NCBI RefSeq assembly: GCF_024158025.1
Contig: NZ_JAMZEL010000002.1
Coordinates: forward strand, 1 to 64,000
DNA: 64,000 nt
DNA from: Runella salmonicolor
Lineage (GTDB): Bacteria; Bacteroidota; Bacteroidia; Cytophagales; Spirosomataceae
Reading direction: 5' to 3'
This document shows positions 59,525 through 64,000 of this stretch, in pieces (within the stretch, counting starts at the first letter, position 1; every line of letters begins with the position of its first letter). A program made the position numbers and the translations under genes. The notes under the pieces were generated by a model. The model worked only from the letters and a program-made list of their open reading frames with translations. It did not search any database and was not told the origin of the DNA.

Positions 59525-61171
59525 ATGAAAAGAAGGGATTTTATTCAGTTGTCAAGCATGGGCTTGGGGGCTATGATGGGCGCATCCATTCCCGTTTTGG
59601 GCAATGTGGTTCCTGTTGAGCAGCTGCTCGAACCCGCCGTCGATGCGGCCATTAAGAAAAAGATGGCTGATGTGGCCCTCAACGTGGCCAAGTCGAAAGG
59701 GGCAACTTATACCGATGTTCGCATCGGCCGTTATCTTCAACAATACCTCTTTACCCGTGAAACCAGGGTTCAGAACATCGTTAATGCAGAATCGTACGGC
59801 GTAGGAATTCGCGTGATTGCCAACGGAACTTGGGGTTTTGCCGCTACGAGCGATGTGAGCAACGAAGGCATTGCCAAATGTACCGAAACGGCCGTAGCCA
59901 TTGCCAAAGCAAATTCAAAAATCCAGACCGAGCCGGTCGTGTTGGCTCCTCAAAAAGGAGTGGGAGAGGTAACGTGGAAAACGCCCATCAAGAAAAATGC
60001 CTTTGAGGTTCCGGTTCAGGAAAAGATTGACTTATTGATGAAAGTAAACGGCGAGGCAATGAAAAACGGCGCCGGTTTTGTCACTTCCAACCTGTTTTTT
60101 GTCAATGAACAAAAATATTTTGCATCCTCCGATGGCTCGTACATTGACCAAGACATACACCGTATTTGGCCAACTTTTACCGTAACTGCCGTTGATAAAC
60201 AAGCGGGTAAATTCAAAAGTCGTGATGCTATCAGTTCGCCGATGGGCATGGGTTATGAATATCTTGATGGTTTGGCCAGCGAAAAAATCGCGGGACCGAA
60301 TGGGTTGGTTGGGTATCGCAACTCGTACGACATGGTTGAAGATGCCATCATGTCGGCCAAACAAGCCAAAGAAAAAATGACCGCTAAGTCGGTCATGCCT
60401 GGTAAGTATGACCTCGTGCTGGACCCAAATCACTTGGGATTGACTATCCACGAATCGGTAGGTCACCCCACCGAGTTGGACCGCGTATTGGGGTATGAAG
60501 CCAATTATGCTGGAACCAGTTTTGCGACCTTGGATAAATGGAAAACCAAGAGCTTCAATTATGGCAGCAAACAGGTAAATATCGTGGCCGATAAAACCCA
60601 ACCTTACACTTTAGGAACCGTTGGCTACGACGACGAAGGCGTTCCTTGCAAGGAATGGGATTTGATTAAAGACGGTATTTTGGTGAACTATCAGGCGATT
60701 CGTGACCAAGTAAATATTTTGGGCGAAAACGCCTCACACGGTTGCTGCTACGCCGACAACTGGAATTCGGTGCAATTCCAGCGGATGCCCAACGTGTCGC
60801 TGCGCCCAGGGAAAGAAAAACTCAACGTTCAGGAAATGATTAAGGGCGTTGAAAAAGGAATATACATTATTGGTCGTGGTTCGTATTCGATTGACCAGCA
60901 GCGTTATAACTTCCAGTTTGGCGGCCAACTTTTCTACGAAATCAAAAACGGAGAAATCGTGGGAATGCTGGATGATGTAGCCTATCAGTCAAACACGCAA
61001 GAGTTCTGGAATTCGTGCGTGCAGATTTGTGACAAGGATGATTACCGTACGTTTGGGTCGTTTTTTGACGGCAAAGGGCAACCTTCGCAGGTGAGTGCGG
61101 TTTCGCACGGGAGTTCGACGACGCGTTTTAACGGCGTGAATATCATCAATACGGGCAGAAAAATCGGATAA
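59525..61171 (+). CDS. TldD/PmbA-family metalloprotease, exported TldD
   Basis: A 548-residue TldD-type protein. The N-terminus is Tat-like (MKRRDFIQLSSMGLGAMMGA), which is unusual because enterobacterial TldD is cytoplasmic. The family domains follow: N-terminal domain with VRIGRYLQQYLFTRE, central domain, and the zinc motif HESVGH (His309, Glu310, His314) in LTIHESVGHPTELDRV. With its partner PmbA (TldE) it forms a protease that degrades unfolded peptides; in Escherichia coli it matures microcin B17 and removes the CcdA antitoxin. PmbA follows after 19 bases. Confidence 0.92.
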   Translation: MKRRDFIQLSSMGLGAMMGASIPVLGNVVPVEQLLEPAVDAAIKKKMADVALNVAKSKGATYTDVRIGRYLQQYLFTRETRVQNIVNAESYGVGIRVIANGTWGFAATSDVSNEGIAKCTETAVAIAKANSKIQTEPVVLAPQKGVGEVTWKTPIKKNAFEVPVQEKIDLLMKVNGEAMKNGAGFVTSNLFFVNEQKYFASSDGSYIDQDIHRIWPTFTVTAVDKQAGKFKSRDAISSPMGMGYEYLDGLASEKIAGPNGLVGYRNSYDMVEDAIMSAKQAKEKMTAKSVMPGKYDLVLDPNHLGLTIHESVGHPTELDRVLGYEANYAGTSFATLDKWKTKSFNYGSKQVNIVADKTQPYTLGTVGYDDEGVPCKEWDLIKDGILVNYQAIRDQVNILGENASHGCCYADNWNSVQFQRMPNVSLRPGKEKLNVQEMIKGVEKGIYIIGRGSYSIDQQRYNFQFGGQLFYEIKNGEIVGMLDDVAYQSNTQEFWNSCVQICDKDDYRTFGSFFDGKGQPSQVSAVSHGSSTTRFNGVNIINTGRKIG

Positions 61172-61190
61172 TTAAACCACGACATCAACA

Positions 61191-62507
61191 ATGGCTATTT
61201 TAACGAAAGAAGAAGCTAAAAAAATCATAGATAAAGTGTTGGCTTTTTCAAAAGCTGACGAAATGAGCGTGAACCTGACGGGCAGCCGCACTGGAAACAT
61301 CCGCTACGCCCGTAATACGGTTTCGACCAGCGGTGAGTCTTATGACTTGTCTTTGTCGGTGACGGCCGTGTATGGCAAACGCTCGGGCACATCGACCATC
61401 AACGAGTTTGATGACAAATCGTTGGAAAAAACCGTGCGGCGGGCCGAAGAAATTGCCCGATTAGCGCCCGAAAATCCCGAATATGTGCCAATGCTTGGGC
61501 CGCAGACCTATTTGGAAAGTAATACTTTTTTGCAAAGTACGGCCGATATTAACCCCGAATATAGGGCAAAAGTAGCGTTTGACAGCATCGACCCTTGCCG
61601 TAAAAAGAACTTAACGGCGGCGGGTTATCTGGAAGATACCACTGATTTTTTTGCCATGGGCAACAGCAAAGGCCTTTTTGGTTACAACAGATCGACGTCG
61701 GTCGAATTTTCTGTCACCGTTCGTTCGGCGGATGGAACTGGCTCAGGGTACGTATCCCGCGATTTTAATGATGCCGCAAAGCTCAATGCCAAAGCATCGA
61801 CGGAGATTGCGATGCAAAAAGCCATGGCTTCGGTATCGGCCAAAGCCCTTGAACCTGGGAAGTACACCGTTATTCTCGAACCTACGGCGGCCCTTGATTT
61901 GATTCAAAACATGATGCGTAGCATCGACGCCCGTAATGCCGATGAAGGTCGCAGCTTTTTGAGCAAAAAAGGCGGCGGAACGCGGTTGGGAGAAAAGCTA
62001 TTCGACGAGCGTGTAACCATTTATTCCGACCCGACCAACATTGATATTCCCAAAGCAGGGTTTTCACTGGACGGTCGTCCGCAAGAAAAAGTGACTTGGG
62101 TCGATAAAGGAGTGGTTAAAAATATGGCGTATTCTCGATTTTGGGCCCAAAAACAGGGCGTCAAAGCAGTGCCCCCTCCGCAGGGGTTCATCATGATAGG
62201 CGGTACGCAATCGCTGGCTGACCTCATTAAGGGAACCCAAAAAGGAATTTTGGTGACTCGATTGTGGTATATCCGTGCCGTTGACCCCCAAACTTTGTTA
62301 TACACTGGGCTTACCCGTGACGGGACGTTTTATATCGAAAACGGACAAATAAAATACCCCGTCAAAAACTTCCGTTTCAACGAAAGCCCTATTATCATGC
62401 TCAATAATCTTGAAGCGATGGGCGTACCCGCCCGCGTAAATGGAAGCATGATTCCTCCGCTGAAAATTCGCGATTTTACCTTTACAAGTTTATCGGACGC
62501 AGTCTAG
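61191..62507 (+). CDS. TldD/PmbA-family protein, PmbA/TldE type
   Basis: A 438-residue homologue of the same family but without the HExxxH motif, as expected for the PmbA/TldE partner. It begins MAILTKEEAKKIIDKVLAFS; the central region IRYARNTVSTSGESYDLSLS matches the N-terminal domain and the C-terminal region has FSLDGRPQEKVTWVDKG and PPPQGFIMIGGTQSLADLI. It has no signal peptide, unlike its neighbour. It is probably co-transcribed with the tldD in front of it. Confidence 0.92.
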   Translation: MAILTKEEAKKIIDKVLAFSKADEMSVNLTGSRTGNIRYARNTVSTSGESYDLSLSVTAVYGKRSGTSTINEFDDKSLEKTVRRAEEIARLAPENPEYVPMLGPQTYLESNTFLQSTADINPEYRAKVAFDSIDPCRKKNLTAAGYLEDTTDFFAMGNSKGLFGYNRSTSVEFSVTVRSADGTGSGYVSRDFNDAAKLNAKASTEIAMQKAMASVSAKALEPGKYTVILEPTAALDLIQNMMRSIDARNADEGRSFLSKKGGGTRLGEKLFDERVTIYSDPTNIDIPKAGFSLDGRPQEKVTWVDKGVVKNMAYSRFWAQKQGVKAVPPPQGFIMIGGTQSLADLIKGTQKGILVTRLWYIRAVDPQTLLYTGLTRDGTFYIENGQIKYPVKNFRFNESPIIMLNNLEAMGVPARVNGSMIPPLKIRDFTFTSLSDAV

Positions 62508-62683
62508 TTGAGTGTAAAGTGAGAAAGGTTAAAGTGTAAGGTAATTAGCTGGGTCAGTAGGTAGATGTGCTGGGTACGGTCTGCCTATCGTCTGACCCTG
62601 TTGCTTCAACCTTTACACATTCGTTTGCCGTTCATCAAAATCCCCCTGTCTGGGGGAGAATTAAGACTATATTTATCAGGATT

Positions 62684-62717
62684 TTTGAAATTGAATTAAA
62701 CATGATTCAATTTCAAA
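62684..62717. repeat. 13-bp inverted repeat upstream of the second tldD
   Basis: TTTGAAATTGAAT (62684-62696) and ATTCAATTTCAAA (62705-62717) are perfect complements with an 8-base spacer, 46 bases before the second tldD start. It could be an operator or an attenuator; a second short palindrome (TCCCCC / GGGGGA, 62641-62656) lies just upstream. Confidence 0.55.
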
Positions 62718-62762
62718 CGTCTTTTCAATTACCCATACAACCATCTATAAACAAACCAAGCC

Positions 62763-64000
62763 TTGAAAAGAAGAGATTTCATGCAATTGTCGGGCATGGG
62801 ATTTGGCGCAATGATGTTGCCCAATATCCCGATTGTGGGGAATTCAGTTTCTCCCGAAGCCCTATTGGAAGGCGGCATTGATGTTGCCCTCAAAAAGCGT
62901 CTGGCCGACGCTGCCCTCAACGCCGCCAAATCCAAAGGCGCTACTTACACCGATGTACGGATTGGCCGTTATCTGCGTCAATTTGTGATTACCCGCGAAG
63001 ACAAAGTACAAAACATCGTCAACACTGAATCTTATGGGGTTGGCGTGCGGGTCATTGCCAATGGCTGTTGGGGATTTGCGGCGGTGGTAGACGCCAAAAC
63101 CGAAGAAGATACCGCCAGAGCGGCCGAAGAAGCCGTGGCCATTGCCAAAGCCAATGCCCGGTTGATGAAGCAACCGGTGCAATTGGCTCCCCAAAAAGGC
63201 TACGGTGAAGTAAGTTGGAAAGCGCCCATCGAACGTAATTCGTTTGAAGTACCCATCAAAGAAAAAGTGGATTTGCTGTTGGGTGTCAACGATGCTGCTC
63301 TAAAAAACGGCGCTAATTACGTGAACTCGGTGTTGTTTATGGTCAATGAACAAAAATATTTTGCTTCTTCCGACGGTTCTTACATTGATCAGGACATTCA
63401 CCGAATTTGGCCTATTTTTTCGGTGACCACCATCGATCCCAAAACGGGTAAGTTTGAAACGCGTCAGGCGTTGAGTGCCCCCGTTGGAATGGGTTACGAA
63501 TACCTACAAACCAACCCTAAAGACAAAGTAACGGGTATCACTACCCGCTACAATAAGGGCTATGATATGCTGGAAGATGTGATTTCGGCGGCCAAACAAA
63601 CCAAAGAAAAACTCGCGGCCAAATCGGTGGAAGCAGGCAAATATGATTTGGTGCTAGACCCATCTCACCTGTGGCTAACCATTCACGAATCGGTAGGGCA
63701 CCCGCTCGAACTCGACCGCGTGTTGGGTTATGAGGCCAATTTTGCAGGGACCAGTTTTGCTACCTTGGATAAATGGCAGAGCAAAAACTTCAATTATGGG
63801 AGCAAAGAAGTAAATCTCTTTGCTGATAAAACCCAAGTAGGCTCGTTGGGGGCCGTTGGTTGGGACGACGAAGGCGTGAAAACCAAGCAATGGGATTTGG
63901 TAAAAGAGGGAACATTGGTCAATTATCAGGCCATTCGTGACCAAGTACACATCATCGGAGAAAAAGAATCACAGGGCTGTTGCTACGCCGACAGTTGGGG
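62763..64000 (+). CDS. second exported TldD homologue, 3' end outside the window
   Basis: A duplicate of the tldD at 59525, open to the window end (412 codons seen). It starts with TTG at 62763 in CCTTGAAAAGAAGAGATTTC, the position that is ATG in the first copy, with the same upstream ACCAAGC. The N-terminus again looks Tat-like (KRRDFMQLSGMGFGAMML). It shares VRIGRYLRQFVITRE and the HESVGHPLELDRV zinc motif. Divergence from copy 1 is moderate, so the duplication is not recent. A second pmbA probably follows downstream. Confidence 0.88.
   Translation, partial: MKRRDFMQLSGMGFGAMMLPNIPIVGNSVSPEALLEGGIDVALKKRLADAALNAAKSKGATYTDVRIGRYLRQFVITREDKVQNIVNTESYGVGVRVIANGCWGFAAVVDAKTEEDTARAAEEAVAIAKANARLMKQPVQLAPQKGYGEVSWKAPIERNSFEVPIKEKVDLLLGVNDAALKNGANYVNSVLFMVNEQKYFASSDGSYIDQDIHRIWPIFSVTTIDPKTGKFETRQALSAPVGMGYEYLQTNPKDKVTGITTRYNKGYDMLEDVISAAKQTKEKLAAKSVEAGKYDLVLDPSHLWLTIHESVGHPLELDRVLGYEANFAGTSFATLDKWQSKNFNYGSKEVNLFADKTQVGSLGAVGWDDEGVKTKQWDLVKEGTLVNYQAIRDQVHIIGEKESQGCCYADSW

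Overview
The window looks like chromosomal DNA of a Bacteroidota species in the order Cytophagales, most likely a Runella-like member of the Spirosomataceae. The genus is my inference. Support comes from the TAnnTTTG promoter elements, the absence of strong Shine-Dalgarno sites, the order ftsX - DUF3098 - uppP - truB - ribF, many signal-peptide and lipoprotein genes (beta-helix, SBBP, FG-GAP, '3-coathanger stack') and a two-component regulator-propeller kinase. I saw no rRNA, tRNA or CRISPR array.

Left arm (1-7.9 kb) is accessory DNA: the last 32 codons and right end of an ISL3/ISAon1-like insertion sequence, an uncharacterised gene abutting that end, a vapBC-type toxin-antitoxin pair whose PIN toxin is frameshifted, and a type I restriction-modification locus read on the minus strand (hsdR - hsdM - 542-bp gap - hsdS - GIY-YIG gene). 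The gap holds a hairpin repeat and a small plus-strand ORF with a promoter-like element. Base composition swings sharply inside this locus.

8-15 kb holds secreted and outer-membrane proteins (SBBP propeller, beta-barrel, Omp85-like barrel), an MpaB-family oxygenase and a GT-C glycosyltransferase, with long AT-rich spacers, a C10 tract and a 21-bp minisatellite. 15.4-24 kb is a regulated efflux module: an OmpR-type regulator and kinase diverge from a tolC - RND pump - adaptor - unknown secreted protein operon. Between them lie four 11-bp direct repeats, a strong candidate operator. 24-30 kb encodes an SGNH hydrolase, an FG-GAP protein and a cupredoxin/propeller/HEAT fusion. 30-33.8 kb holds small genes, a beta-helix lipoprotein and a cold-shock-domain protein. 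34-38 kb has a sugar dehydrogenase divergent from a GMC oxidoreductase with its small subunit, suggesting periplasmic sugar oxidation.

38-45 kb: a large duplicated beta-helix protein, a LuxR-type regulator and a propeller histidine kinase. 45-64 kb is mostly housekeeping: cell division, undecaprenyl phosphate recycling, tRNA pseudouridylation (truB, truA), riboflavin/FAD, an AraC regulator with a quinone-type reductase, malic enzyme, a ppiC - surA - moxR operon with clear promoter and terminator, a MobA-like nucleotidyltransferase, and tldD - pmbA followed by a second tldD copy that runs off the window and starts with TTG.
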